17,051 nt of DNA, from contig JBEKDJ010000078.1 in the NCBI GenBank assembly GCA_050014415.1, forward strand, positions 1 through 17,051, written 5' to 3'. Both the position numbers and the translations under genes were made by a program. This document shows, one piece after another, positions 1 through 7,031 of this stretch (positions are counted from its first letter, which is position 1; every line of letters begins with the position of its first letter). Origin of the DNA: JBEKDJ01 sp050014415. GTDB lineage: Bacteria; Desulfobacterota; BSN033; UBA1163. Under the pieces are notes generated by a model, which searched no databases, was not told where the DNA came from, and saw nothing but the letters and a program-made list of their open reading frames with translations.

Positions 1-396
1 ATTGATGCCTGCAATGGTTGCAAATCCGGAGAGAAAAGGTGGGATTCCCCTATGATGCCCACCAAAAATAAGTAATAAAATCTCCTGAAAAAGCATTGCC
101 AGTGCTATACTGATAATAACTATTGCTGTCTCATGCTCTTTTACCCGATCAAACAGTAACTGATAGCATCCCATGCCCAAAATCCCAGTAATTAAGATAG
201 AAAAACAAACTGCTGGCAGTAAAGGGACGGTAAGCCAACGGTGTGCAATATAGACAATGAAAGCTGTAATCATGTAGAAGGCGGTATGACCCATATTTAG
301 GATTCGGGCTACTCCGAAGGCAAGCGAAAAACCAACAGCTAACAGGGCGTAAATTCCCCCTAACACGAGCCCGTTGATAATGATCATCTCCAACAT
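1..396 (-). CDS. livH: LivH-type branched-chain amino acid ABC transporter permease (partial, 3' end outside window)
   Basis: The 132 visible codons form the N-terminal part of an inner-membrane permease of the LivH family, which moves branched-chain amino acids or related carboxylates together with LivM, LivG, LivF and a binding protein. The first 30 residues carry the family hallmark: a short hydrophobic helix, GGIYALLAVGFSLAFG, then an asparagine-containing stretch (RILNMGHTAF). Further hydrophobic segments follow. The ATG at 394-396 lies 5 bases after the stop of the BKACE gene, so translation is probably coupled; no clear Shine-Dalgarno is visible. The reading frame is open to the window edge. 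Placed after BKACE and MaoC, it probably imports a substrate for that pathway. The substrate is inferred, not shown; LivH-like permeases also carry amides, urea and aromatic acids. Confidence 0.9.
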   Translation of the reverse strand, partial: MLEMIIINGLVLGGIYALLAVGFSLAFGVARILNMGHTAFYMITAFIVYIAHRWLTVPLLPAVCFSILITGILGMGCYQLLFDRVKEHETAIVIISIALAMLFQEILLLIFGGHHRGIPPFLSGFATIAGIN

Positions 397-401
397 AAGA
401 G

Positions 402-1313
402 CTAAGCTTTTGTCAGTCCCAATATTTCTCTTGCTTCTTGAGGTGTAGCGACTTTTCTGCCTAATTCTTTGGCGATTCTGACTACCTTTTCCACCATCTC
501 AGCATTACTTTTGGCTGCTATTCCTTTTTGGACGTAAATGTTATCTTCAAATCCAACCCTGACATGTCCTCCCATAATAATGCCCATGGTCACCATTGGA
601 AATTGATTCAAACCCACAGCACAAACCGACCAGGTACAATTCCCGGGGATTTGATTTACCAGATGGGATAAATTATTTACAGTAGCAGGGACACCACCCA
701 ATGTTCCCATGACAAATTGAAAATGCAATGGCTTCTCAAGTATCCCTATTTCTTCCAAAAATATGGCATTATTGATCATCCCTAAATCGTAGCATTCAAT
801 TTCAGGTTTTATTCTATTTTCATTCAGAATTCTTGCCATATACCTCATATCCGAGAAAGTGTGAACCATGACAAAATTTAGTAAAAAATCATTCCTTTGC
901 TTGCTATATACATCTATAATTGGGGAACCACAATTGAACGAAGCCATATCGGGTTTGCTTTTAGGATTTCTACACAGATCGGGGATGATCGAAATCCTTC
1001 CTTTCACACTCTCTTCCGGTATCACTTTATATAGCCAGTCTCCATCTACTCTCCTTCCCGAGCCACCGGTTGTTACGTTGATAATGATGTCGCATTGTTC
1101 CCTAATTGGCACTATAGCTTGCTCGAAAAAGGCTGCTTTATGTTCTCCCATACCAGTCTTTGGATTTCTCGCATGAATATGGACTACAGAGGCTCCAGCT
1201 TCATAGGCTTCCAAAGTAGCTTTCACCTGTTCTTCAGGGGTTTTTGGCAGATTTGGGTTGCCCTCAGGTGAAGCCCCTCCAGTAATCGCTGCGGTAATAA
1301 TAAGTTTTTCCAT
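402..1313 (-). CDS. Beta-keto acid cleavage enzyme (BKACE, DUF849 family; 3-keto-5-aminohexanoate cleavage-like)
   Basis: This 303-residue protein matches the usual length of BKACE enzymes, Zn-dependent TIM-barrel proteins that condense a beta-keto acid with acetyl-CoA and release acetoacetate plus a new acyl-CoA. The metal site is visible as HIHAR (H45, H47) and GGHVRVGFEDN (H250, R252, E256, D257); the last group corresponds to Arg226, Glu230 and Asp231 of lysine-fermentation Kce. The N-terminal ITAAITGG and LPKTPEEQ motifs and the glycine-rich NVTTGGSGRR also fit. It is flanked by a MaoC-like hydratase and a LivH permease and seems part of one operon under the TetR gene. The family is broad: Kce is one member and many others act on dehydrocarnitine, beta-ketoglutarate, beta-ketoadipate and similar acids, so the exact substrate is unknown. 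Confidence 0.92.
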   Translation of the reverse strand: MEKLIITAAITGGASPEGNPNLPKTPEEQVKATLEAYEAGASVVHIHARNPKTGMGEHKAAFFEQAIVPIREQCDIIINVTTGGSGRRVDGDWLYKVIPEESVKGRISIIPDLCRNPKSKPDMASFNCGSPIIDVYSKQRNDFLLNFVMVHTFSDMRYMARILNENRIKPEIECYDLGMINNAIFLEEIGILEKPLHFQFVMGTLGGVPATVNNLSHLVNQIPGNCTWSVCAVGLNQFPMVTMGIIMGGHVRVGFEDNIYVQKGIAAKSNAEMVEKVVRIAKELGRKVATPQEAREILGLTKA

Positions 1314-1352
1314 TTTTCGTCGCTTAGATGACGATTTAAGATCGAGGATGGA

Positions 1353-1853
1353 TCATACCCTCATGTGGAACATCAGCTTGTAATCAAAAACCATGACCAT
1401 CTCATCTTTTTGGTTTTTGACCTTATAACGCCAAACCTGGATACCCTTTTCAGGCTTGTTCGTTTGTTTTTTATCTATGACCTCCACAATCACCGTGATC
1501 GTATCACCGATCTTAACAGGGGCAAGCATCTTTATATTTTCAGCCCCGAGCCAAGCTAAGACAGAATCTCCTCCAAAGCCAGCGAGGCTCACAAGTCCGA
1601 CAGCTAATGCAAAAACCAAAGGACCATGTACAACCCTTTCACCAAATGAAGTTTTAGCTGCATATTCCTTGTCCATATGGAGCGCATAAAAGTCCATCGT
1701 TAAACCAGCCCAATTCACGACGTGGGTTTCTGTCACAGTTATAGCGCTTGTTGTATAGACATCTCCTATTTTAAAATCGTCACCATATTTACTATGTTCC
1801 ATAGATGTTTTCTCCCCGTGGTCTTCGCCCATTATGTCAGTTCCGACCCTCAT
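1353..1853 (-). CDS. MaoC-like (R)-specific enoyl-CoA hydratase/dehydratase
   Basis: A 166-residue hot-dog-fold protein of the MaoC family, which hydrates trans-2-enoyl-CoA to (R)-3-hydroxyacyl-CoA or does the reverse. The hydratase motif is at residues 54-78: D54-FYAL-H59-M-D61 with the Asp and His at canonical spacing, then GERVVHGPL. The usual Asn-Pro between Asp and His is replaced by Tyr-Ala, which occurs in MaoC subfamilies but may change substrate. The start is uncertain. The longest form begins at 1853, right after a GGGGGGA run; an internal ATG at 1802 (MEHSKYGDDFKIGD) lies nearer to where homologues normally begin and has GGGGAG upstream. It sits 39 bases upstream of the BKACE gene in the same operon, which supports a role in acyl-CoA or beta-keto acid catabolism. 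Confidence 0.85.
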   Translation of the reverse strand: MRVGTDIMGEDHGEKTSMEHSKYGDDFKIGDVYTTSAITVTETHVVNWAGLTMDFYALHMDKEYAAKTSFGERVVHGPLVFALAVGLVSLAGFGGDSVLAWLGAENIKMLAPVKIGDTITVIVEVIDKKQTNKPEKGIQVWRYKVKNQKDEMVMVFDYKLMFHMRV

Positions 1854-1972
1854 TCCCCCCGTTCACCTTTTCAATTACTAATTGAGTCCCAAAATCTAAC
1901 GATAAACTTTGCCGTAGAACCAGTTTTTCCATTAAAGCACCATATCTTTGTCTTTTTAAGTTGTACAAATTT

Positions 1973-2602
1973 TTATCGTAGAATAGAGGCTTCAATAAAT
2001 TCCATGATGTGTTTGTTAACTTCTTCAGCTGTATACCGTTTTCTTAAATTCCATCCCCTTAACGCCTCCATCGACAGAAAATAAACAATTATGTTAGCTG
2101 AGATAAAAGGATCCTTAATTTGAAAAACCCCCTTTTCAACTCCACTTTTCAAAATTTGCTCAATATATTCGATCAGCTTGCTTTCCTTCTCCATAATTAT
2201 TTTCAAAAAATATTTTGGCAATGTTTTTGACTCCGAATACACCATTAAGACCTTATCTCTGTTTTCATTTGCTAAATTAAGCATCTTTTCAAGAACAACC
2301 TCTAATTTTTGCTTCGGATCTTCTATCTTTGAAATTCCTTCTTCTTCCAATCTCTTGACCCATACAGAATGAAATGAATCAAAGACTAAGCAAAAAACAT
2401 CTTCCTTTTTTCCTATGTAGTCGTATAGATTTCCAATCGTAAGATGCGAGGCTCTTGATATCTCACGCATAGTCGTTTGCGAAAATCCCTTTTTGATAAA
2501 TAATTTTGTAGCTCCCTTAACTATTTGTGACTGCTTTTTCTGGATGAGTTCGGGGTTTTTAATCTGAACTTTGATCATTTTTGAGCTGCTTAATTTATTC
2601 AT
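1973..2602 (-). CDS. TetR/AcrR-family transcriptional regulator
   Basis: A 209-residue TetR-family repressor. The N-terminal DNA-binding domain spans about residues 26-70: an IVKGATKLFIKKGF helix, then TTMREISRASHLTIGNLYDY and the typical GKKEDVF that closes the fold. The remaining helical region should bind an effector, probably an acyl-CoA or acid from the pathway below it. I chose the ATG at 2602 because AAGGAAG lies 8 bases upstream; an in-frame ATG at 2641 would start within the operator. The gene is first in the minus-strand operon and has a palindromic operator overlapping its own predicted transcription start, so it very likely represses itself and the MaoC-BKACE-LivH genes. Confidence 0.9.
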   Translation of the reverse strand: MNKLSSSKMIKVQIKNPELIQKKQSQIVKGATKLFIKKGFSQTTMREISRASHLTIGNLYDYIGKKEDVFCLVFDSFHSVWVKRLEEEGISKIEDPKQKLEVVLEKMLNLANENRDKVLMVYSESKTLPKYFLKIIMEKESKLIEYIEQILKSGVEKGVFQIKDPFISANIIVYFLSMEALRGWNLRKRYTAEEVNKHIMEFIEASILR

Positions 2603-2640
2603 GGCCTTAACTTCCTTTGTAATGAATTTGAATGTTAACA

Positions 2641-2674
2641 AGCGTTCGATAAATATTTATCGAGCGTTCGATAA
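2641..2674 (-). promoter_or_regulatory. TetR-type operator
   Basis: A dense symmetric site. TCGATAAATATTTATCGA (2646-2663) is a perfect 18-bp palindrome; AGCGTTCGATAA occurs as a direct repeat at 2641-2652 and 2663-2674, 22 bp (two helical turns) apart; TTATCGA and TCGATAA also face each other across GCGT at 2657-2674. This is the size and symmetry TetR dimers bind, and it lies just downstream of the predicted -10 box, where a bound repressor would block initiation. Confidence 0.75.
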
Positions 2675-2675
2675 C

Positions 2676-2704
2676 ATATAAGCATAGCCATAGAAATTTG
2701 TCAA
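2676..2704 (-). promoter_or_regulatory. Sigma-70 promoter of the tetR-maoC-BKACE-livH operon
   Basis: On the minus strand a perfect -35 TTGACA (2699-2704) is followed after exactly 17 bp by TTATAT (2676-2681). Transcription would begin near 2669, inside the operator. Confidence 0.75.
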
Positions 2705-3390
2705 TAAAAAAATTGGTTCTAAAAAAAATAGTTTGTAATAATTTGATATCATTAAATAAATTAAAATAAAAAATCCAATTCTAAATCAATTTTTTCTTTG
2801 TTAATCTATGATTATGTACAAAGAAATTATGAGCCAATAGGAAGACAAGACTGCTCATTGCTTTCGATTACACTATCCCAGAGGAAATAGAAGGCAACAA
2901 ACTTTAAGCTACCTACGCTAGCTTCTATCAATTATCTACACGGAATTTCTATGCTCCGGCAAAGGATCGATTCCGATGCCCTATGTATTCATCCAAAAAT
3001 GGTTGTTTACTCCCAACTAGGAATTATCGCGGCAAGAAGCAGAAAATTAGGCCAGCCTGTTTCTCCTGCTCAGGTGGCGGGCCATACTGTTACAAAGTAA
3101 CGGGTGTAAATTATGAATCACCCGGAACGATTAAGGTGAAATCCCAGTGCCAAAACATCTGGTTCCTACGCCTCAGAAAGTTATATCTATTTTAAGGGTA
3201 GGAAAGTTGAACCGACGAATGTCGGTACCTTTCAGATTCGCGGTCTTCTGTAACGATTTCTTGCCAATACCTGCACTTTGCCTAAACTGAAGATATCTAG
3301 TTGAAATCTGCATTGGAAGGGAAGAGGGGTGTTTCATTGATTACAGGAAGTACTCTACACCCATAAAATGCTATCAGAAGGAGAATGAAA
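2705..3390. other. Gene-poor left junction region
   Basis: An A/T-rich stretch (2705-2820) follows the operon promoter and leads to about 570 bases of mixed sequence without a convincing gene. A 70-codon ORF at 2983-3195 has no Shine-Dalgarno and no family features. Fragments in two frames (for example GGPYCYKVTGVNYESPG, and at 3171-3252 a frame ending in VGTFQIRGLL and a stop) resemble pieces of an extracellular repeat protein broken by frameshifts, but this is weak. A small hairpin, CCGAC-GAAT-GTCGG, lies near 3212-3225. The left end of the integrated element should lie here, but I found no direct repeat matching the right end. Confidence 0.4.
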
Positions 3391-3537
3391 ATGAGGGATT
3401 TCTTTACCGTCAATGAGTTAGCCGATCATTTCGGGGTGAACCCTAAGACGATCTATCGGAGACTTTGGGCCAAGGGAATCCCAGCCTATAAGGTGGGCCA
3501 GCAATGGAGAATTGCCAGGAAGGATATTTTCCGGTGA
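3391..3537 (+). CDS. Excisionase-like helix-turn-helix DNA-binding protein (HTH_17/MerR-like)
   Basis: A 48-residue protein consisting almost entirely of the small winged-helix fold found in excisionases and AlpA-like activators: FTVNELADHFGVNPKTIYRRL, then GIPAYKVGQQWRIARKDI. The ATG at 3391 has AAGGAG 7 bases upstream; a competing ATG at 3385 is too close to that site. These proteins bind DNA as directionality factors for tyrosine recombinases or as activators of phage and satellite operons. It is the first gene of a plus-strand run that continues through the small-protein cluster, so it may control excision or transcription of the left part of the element. Another gene of this fold lies at 15043. 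Confidence 0.85.
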   Translation: MRDFFTVNELADHFGVNPKTIYRRLWAKGIPAYKVGQQWRIARKDIFR

Positions 3538-3552
3538 AAGGAGGTGGGAAGG

Positions 3553-3795
3553 ATGTATCAAATCGCTGAATATTGTGAAGGGTTAGAGGGCACACTAAAA
3601 GGTGAGTTTCGGTTGGTGCATGATGGTGGGTCTCTGTCGGTCGTACCGGCTAATATTAAGAAGCTATCAACGAAACAGGCTCAGGCTTTTTATGAAAAGC
3701 ATTTTCCGGGTCGTTCTTGGAGAGTGACTATTAAAGAGATGAACGAGTGGATCGAGTATAAAAAGGAGCAAAGAAAAAAAGATAAGATAGGGTGA
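3553..3795 (+). CDS. Small uncharacterised protein, family A copy 1
   Basis: An 80-residue basic, soluble protein of unknown function. The ATG at 3553 is 8 bases after a perfect AGGAGG; the GTG at 3544 overlaps that site and is less likely. It is related to the next gene: both contain a KGEF motif near the N-terminus, then K-K-[LI]-S-x-K-x-A-x-A, a KH pair, and a C-terminal T-x-x-E-[MI]-x-x-W. No known domain, membrane segment or catalytic motif is visible. The tail is very rich in lysine (KKEQRKKDK), which could suggest nucleic-acid contact. It follows the HTH gene by 15 bases, so the two are cotranscribed. Confidence 0.75.
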   Translation: MYQIAEYCEGLEGTLKGEFRLVHDGGSLSVVPANIKKLSTKQAQAFYEKHFPGRSWRVTIKEMNEWIEYKKEQRKKDKIG

Positions 3796-3837
3796 ACCCT
3801 TAACCTTTACAGGCCAATGGTCAGGGAGGAAATAAAG

Positions 3838-4041
3838 ATGGAGAAGAATAATTTGATTATTATGGAGCATGAAGAATGCCTAAGAATAACTCCAAAGGGT
3901 GAGTTTCTCTTTGAAGTCAACTCGGGACGTCCTAAGAAGATCAGCGAGAAAAAGGCGAGGGCTATCGTAGTGAAACATGAATCACCTTTCTATTGGGATC
4001 GGACAAAGGATGAAATCGAAAAATGGTTAGCCAGTAAATAG
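3838..4041 (+). CDS. Small uncharacterised protein, family A copy 2
   Basis: A 67-residue protein whose ATG at 3838 follows GGAGG by 9 bases; an upstream in-frame ATG at 3817 lacks a site. It parallels the preceding gene: TPKGEFLFEV, KKISEKKARA, KHESP, and a C-terminal TKDEIEKWLASK. The short spacers after the two genes also share ACAGGCCAA (3809-3817 and 4045-4053), which supports a tandem duplication of gene plus spacer. Function unknown; the fold looks like a short beta section followed by helices. Confidence 0.75.
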   Translation: MEKNNLIIMEHEECLRITPKGEFLFEVNSGRPKKISEKKARAIVVKHESPFYWDRTKDEIEKWLASK

Positions 4042-4063
4042 GCCACAGGCCAAGGAGGATGCC

Positions 4064-4438
4064 ATGAAAAAAAAAGAGATCTTACACAAATGCGAGATGA
4101 TTTACGGCACGTTTGATGATCTTCAATTGAACCGCTCCGGCTGCCAGGAGAGAGATTATGGGGAAATTCGATCATTAGTTTGGGATTTATTAGACCGGGA
4201 GAAGCGTGTGAAAGCAGCCCTGGGAGAGAAGTACGATGAAATTGATGCTGAATATCTACTTCCATTGAATTTAGAGTTATTTGAAACAGGGTTTGGTTTT
4301 GGGTATGCGATCGGGCGGTTGTTCGACACACGTTACCCGAAAATCGAGAATGCCGTCAAATCGATCCAATCTCTTTTGAAAGAGAGAGCCCTTCTCCCCT
4401 ACTTCCCCAGGGAGAGGAAAGAAAGGAGGAATCCATGA
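4064..4438 (+). CDS. Small uncharacterised protein, family B copy 1
   Basis: A 124-residue, mostly helical, soluble protein with no recognised domain. AAGGAGG lies upstream of the ATG at 4064. The C-terminal half defines a family shared with the next two genes: an F-rich segment with [AV]-[IL]-G-[RQ] (FETGFGFGYAIGRLFD, residues 73-88), a helix, then a terminal L-x-x-Y-x-P-x-[EH]-x-K pattern (LLPYFPRERK, 110-119). The stop overlaps the next start by 4 bases (ATGA), so the two are translationally coupled. Confidence 0.8.
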   Translation: MKKKEILHKCEMIYGTFDDLQLNRSGCQERDYGEIRSLVWDLLDREKRVKAALGEKYDEIDAEYLLPLNLELFETGFGFGYAIGRLFDTRYPKIENAVKSIQSLLKERALLPYFPRERKERRNP

Positions 4439-4812
4439 AGAAGGATGAAATGAAGATCCCGAAGAATTTTGGTCATGCTTTAGGTGGTATCTTTTTTGAA
4501 GAATCTGATCAAGGTATCTTCGACTTCGCAATCGATTTTTGTAACAACCATCCGAGAGTCAAGAAGCTACTGAAGCAGACGTTAGAGGCGATAAAGGGAA
4601 TTCAGGACGAGAAGGTAAGAAAAAGCGCCAAATACAGCATTGAAATGTTTCCCGATATCTTCACGGAGAGCCTGTTAACCATCGGTTTTGCTTTGGGCCA
4701 GGCTTATGAAACAAACGATTCGCGGGTACAAAAAGATATCGATTTAGTCTGGAAAACCATGAAGGAATGGAAGCTGTTTTTTATCTACCCCAGGCATAAG
4801 AAGGTAGCCTGA
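4435..4812 (+). CDS. Small uncharacterised protein, family B copy 2
   Basis: A 125-residue protein starting inside the end of the previous gene with AAGGAGG upstream. Family B signatures are FTESLLTIGFALGQAYET (residues 76-93) and LFFIYPRHKK (114-123). The N-terminal part (residues 1-70) is not obviously similar to that of its neighbours, so the paralogy is carried mainly by the C-terminal half. No catalytic motif or membrane helix is evident. It may be a binding or oligomerisation protein, but that is a guess. Confidence 0.8.
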   Translation: MKKDEMKIPKNFGHALGGIFFEESDQGIFDFAIDFCNNHPRVKKLLKQTLEAIKGIQDEKVRKSAKYSIEMFPDIFTESLLTIGFALGQAYETNDSRVQKDIDLVWKTMKEWKLFFIYPRHKKVA

Positions 4813-4813
4813 A

Positions 4814-4829
4814 TTTTGCAGCTGCAAAA
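4814..4829. repeat. Perfect 16-bp palindrome between family B copies 2 and 3
   Basis: TTTTGCAGCTGCAAAA is a perfect inverted repeat beginning two bases after the stop of copy 2. It could be an operator or a weak RNA hairpin; no T-tract follows, so it is not a standard terminator. A partial echo (AAAATTGCAG) follows the stop of copy 3. Confidence 0.6.
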
Positions 4830-4843
4830 GAGAGGAGAACCCC

Positions 4844-5203
4844 ATGAAGAAAAAGGAAACGGTTTCTTCGAAGATCGAGAAGGCTAAGGAAAGTTTATCA
4901 AGGACCAAAACACTGAGGGAACTTTGCGAGAGGATTTTTGAAGCGTTCGAGATGCCAGGATTCAATACAGGCGCTCTGGAGGGACCGACGCCATCCCATC
5001 TTATAGAGGAACTTGCTCCGTCAGACTCGCTTAACGAAGAGAATTTTGAGAAGCTTTACGAAGCTGTAAAGGTTTCTTTTGCCTTTAGCTATGTGATTGG
5101 TCAGGCCTTGGACGTGCCAGAGATCGACACAAGGCCAATTCTGGACTTCTTGAGAGAGAAGAAGAGCCTGCTCTACGTGCCCCATGAAAAGAAGGCTGCC
5201 TAA
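4844..5203 (+). CDS. Small uncharacterised protein, family B copy 3
   Basis: A 119-residue helical protein with GAGAGGAG upstream of the ATG at 4844. It shares the MKKKE start with copy 1 and the C-terminal family signature: SFAFSYVIGQALD (residues 78-90) and LLYVPHEKKAA (109-119). Residues 8-36 are highly charged and may form a helix or short coiled coil. It ends the cluster of five small genes; the next 459 bases are non-coding. Function unknown. Confidence 0.8.
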   Translation: MKKKETVSSKIEKAKESLSRTKTLRELCERIFEAFEMPGFNTGALEGPTPSHLIEELAPSDSLNEENFEKLYEAVKVSFAFSYVIGQALDVPEIDTRPILDFLREKKSLLYVPHEKKAA

Positions 5204-5662
5204 AATTGCAGACGTCCACAGAGGAAAGGAGGCAAGAGAGAAGGAATGGGTGATGGCGGCAAATCCGAATTTAATTCCGGTTTGACTTCCTGGCCATGAT
5301 ACTCTAAAGAGGAACCACTGAAACGCTTCCTTGGGATATTGAGTTCTTCCTGAAATGTTCTTTTTGCAATTTTGCCCCTTAATGCAATAGTTCAACTCGT
5401 AATTGATGATTTTTCGTTCATGTTCCAAACCAATCGCATTATTTGTTCCTGATCCTGATCCGACGATTGACAATTCCTGACCAAAGATGTAAATTGACTC
5501 CTATAATTTAGATCATATAATTTAAATTTGACAGATTCTCGCAAAAGGTTTAAATTAATGTTTGAAGGTTTTTCTTGATAGACTTCCCTTAAATTCGTTT
5601 ATTCCACCCTATGAATTATCGCACGGTGACGGCTTTAGGCACGGAACACAAGGCAGAGCATA
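5204..5662. other. Intergenic region between small-protein cluster and three-gene cassette
   Basis: No convincing gene. A 17-codon ORF at 5246-5299 has a purine-rich ribosome-binding site but is too short to call; it could be the truncated start of a lost gene. The 3' half becomes A/T-rich and holds the candidate promoter described separately. A minus-strand ORF across 5021-5473 overlaps family B copy 3 and shows no protein-like features I trust. Confidence 0.5.
5528..5556 (+). promoter_or_regulatory. Candidate promoter for the three-gene cassette
   Basis: TTGACA (5528-5533) is a perfect -35 box, followed after 17 bp by TAAATT (5551-5556), a 4/6 match to the -10 consensus. It lies about 100 bases upstream of the first cassette gene, in an A/T-rich stretch. 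Confidence 0.45.
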
Positions 5663-6400
5663 ATGATAGCGATTCCAAATAGTTACGTCGCACAATTCTT
5701 CGCAGATATGGCCGATTTTCGGCCTTCAGCCGACACCATTCCGCCCCTTATGGAAGCCTTTCGTCATCGAAACCTGCTGCCGGGTACATTTCACGAAATG
5801 GGGCCTTTTATGCAAGCGCCACAAGTGCGTTTGCGGCTGTCGTCTTCCAACAATGAATGGATGATTGATTTCGACACATTGCGGATCTCTATCCAGAAGA
5901 ACTCAGTAAAGCCTAAGGGCACTAATATGGGCACACCTGAGGAGTTCGTACGGGATGCGACGGATTTCCTCGGGCGAATACTTGGACTCTTTCCAAAGAA
6001 GGGCAACCGTCTCTCGCTAACTACCAACGGGCTCATGGCTGAGATGCCAGGGGAGCGATTGCAAGAAATCTACACGCGCGTTTTCGTACCCTTACAATTC
6101 TACGAAGAGCATCGTCCTGTTGGATGGAACTCCCGTTCATTAGCACGAGTTTTCCAGGATGTCGCTGGCAGTCAAGAGAACCTGAATATCATCACGATCG
6201 TGAGCAGAATCCAAGGCGATCTTAAGGAGGAAGGCGGCTCAGTGTCCTTTGACCGTATCCAAGTTCAGTTCGATATCAATACACACCAAAGCAACAGGGA
6301 GCCTCGCTTTGATATGGCGCACGTAAACGCATTCTACCCAATAGCTCTGCGCACACGTGGCTTGATTTTATCGCAACTCACGGAGCATCTCAATGGTTGA
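5663..6400 (+). CDS. Uncharacterised protein, cassette gene 1 (possibly TIGR04255-like)
   Basis: A 245-residue soluble protein. I do not recognise it with certainty. Its layout resembles the sporadically distributed TIGR04255 family: an N-terminal PPLMEAF segment, a beta-rich middle where RLRLSSSNNEWMIDFDTLRI reads as paired strands, then a helical PEEFVRDATDFLGRILGLF, and a C-terminal strand-plus-helix unit QVQFDINTHQS...AFYPIALRTRGLILSQL. No catalytic motif, signal peptide or membrane helix is visible. The ATG at 5663 follows only a weak GCAGAG sequence. The next gene starts inside its 3' end (8-base overlap), which indicates coupled translation and probably a complex or shared pathway. Base composition looks more G+C-rich than the small-gene cluster upstream. 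Confidence 0.75.
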   Translation: MIAIPNSYVAQFFADMADFRPSADTIPPLMEAFRHRNLLPGTFHEMGPFMQAPQVRLRLSSSNNEWMIDFDTLRISIQKNSVKPKGTNMGTPEEFVRDATDFLGRILGLFPKKGNRLSLTTNGLMAEMPGERLQEIYTRVFVPLQFYEEHRPVGWNSRSLARVFQDVAGSQENLNIITIVSRIQGDLKEEGGSVSFDRIQVQFDINTHQSNREPRFDMAHVNAFYPIALRTRGLILSQLTEHLNG

Positions 6401-7031
6401 TTTATATATTAGTACAACGTCTGAAGAAGACACTGAAGTAAAGACACCACCACCAGAGAAATCTTTACGGCAAGTGGACTCCGGTTCTGCCACCTCTGAG
6501 ATTGCTACCCGCGATATAATCGTTGAGGAAGATTACTCCAGCGAAATCAGCGGTGAAAACGCTTTGAACCGTGCCAGACTGGAGCTATACAAAACCCAGT
6601 TCACTCAGAGACTACTTCAATCGATTCAGGAGAGTGACTTCGAGTACGGTTATGATTCGGCGGCCGAAGTTTTCATCCGGGAGCGCCTCTCTGAGAACGC
6701 TCTTGCCACCAAGGAATGGATCAACTATTTGTTCATCGTGCACTATCACAACGACGAAGTCGCAACAGGGATTCTTCGGGCCATTGCTCATTTGGACTAC
6801 CTTGAGATTGCACCCCAAGGCCCAACTATGGCGCTTGCAGCCCTCTCGCATTCTTCCCTGGAAGTCCGTGAGTGTGGCGTCAGGGCCCTTGAGAATTGGG
6901 GTACGATGGAATGCCTCAGGATTCTTAAGACCCTCCGTTGCCCCGAGGATTGGATGAGAGCCTACGTCGATCAGGTAGTCAATGATTTGGAGGAGTCATT
7001 ACGAAATGTCCCTGCTCGTCCGCAAGATTGA
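6393..7031 (+). CDS. Uncharacterised protein with C-terminal HEAT-like repeat, cassette gene 2
   Basis: A 212-residue protein of unknown function. Residues 1-55 are acidic, rich in Thr/Ser and likely disordered; the rest is helical. The C-terminal section contains a HEAT-like helical pair, MALAALSHSSLEVRECGVRALENWG, followed by a second helical unit ending in VNDLEESL. Such repeats are protein-binding scaffolds. The start ATG at 6393 overlaps the stop of gene 1, and the gene 3 start lies inside its own 3' end, so the three proteins are made from one transcript and probably in fixed ratio. No enzymatic motif is seen. Confidence 0.75.
   Translation: MVDLYISTTSEEDTEVKTPPPEKSLRQVDSGSATSEIATRDIIVEEDYSSEISGENALNRARLELYKTQFTQRLLQSIQESDFEYGYDSAAEVFIRERLSENALATKEWINYLFIVHYHNDEVATGILRAIAHLDYLEIAPQGPTMALAALSHSSLEVRECGVRALENWGTMECLRILKTLRCPEDWMRAYVDQVVNDLEESLRNVPARPQD

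Noticed and set aside
868..1176. Plus-strand ORF of 102 codons
   Set aside because: It lies antisense within the BKACE gene, which has complete family motifs; no ribosome-binding site or protein features.
2983..3195. 70-codon plus-strand ORF at the left junction
   Set aside because: No Shine-Dalgarno, odd composition rich in Cys and Tyr, and possible frame breaks; treated as decayed or non-coding sequence.
5021..5473. 150-codon minus-strand ORF
   Set aside because: It overlaps family B copy 3 on the opposite strand, lacks a ribosome-binding site and shows no recognisable domain.
6571..6957. 128-codon ORF inside cassette gene 2
   Set aside because: Shadow frame with improbable composition (many Arg, Pro, Ser); gene 2 has the coupled start and a HEAT-like repeat.
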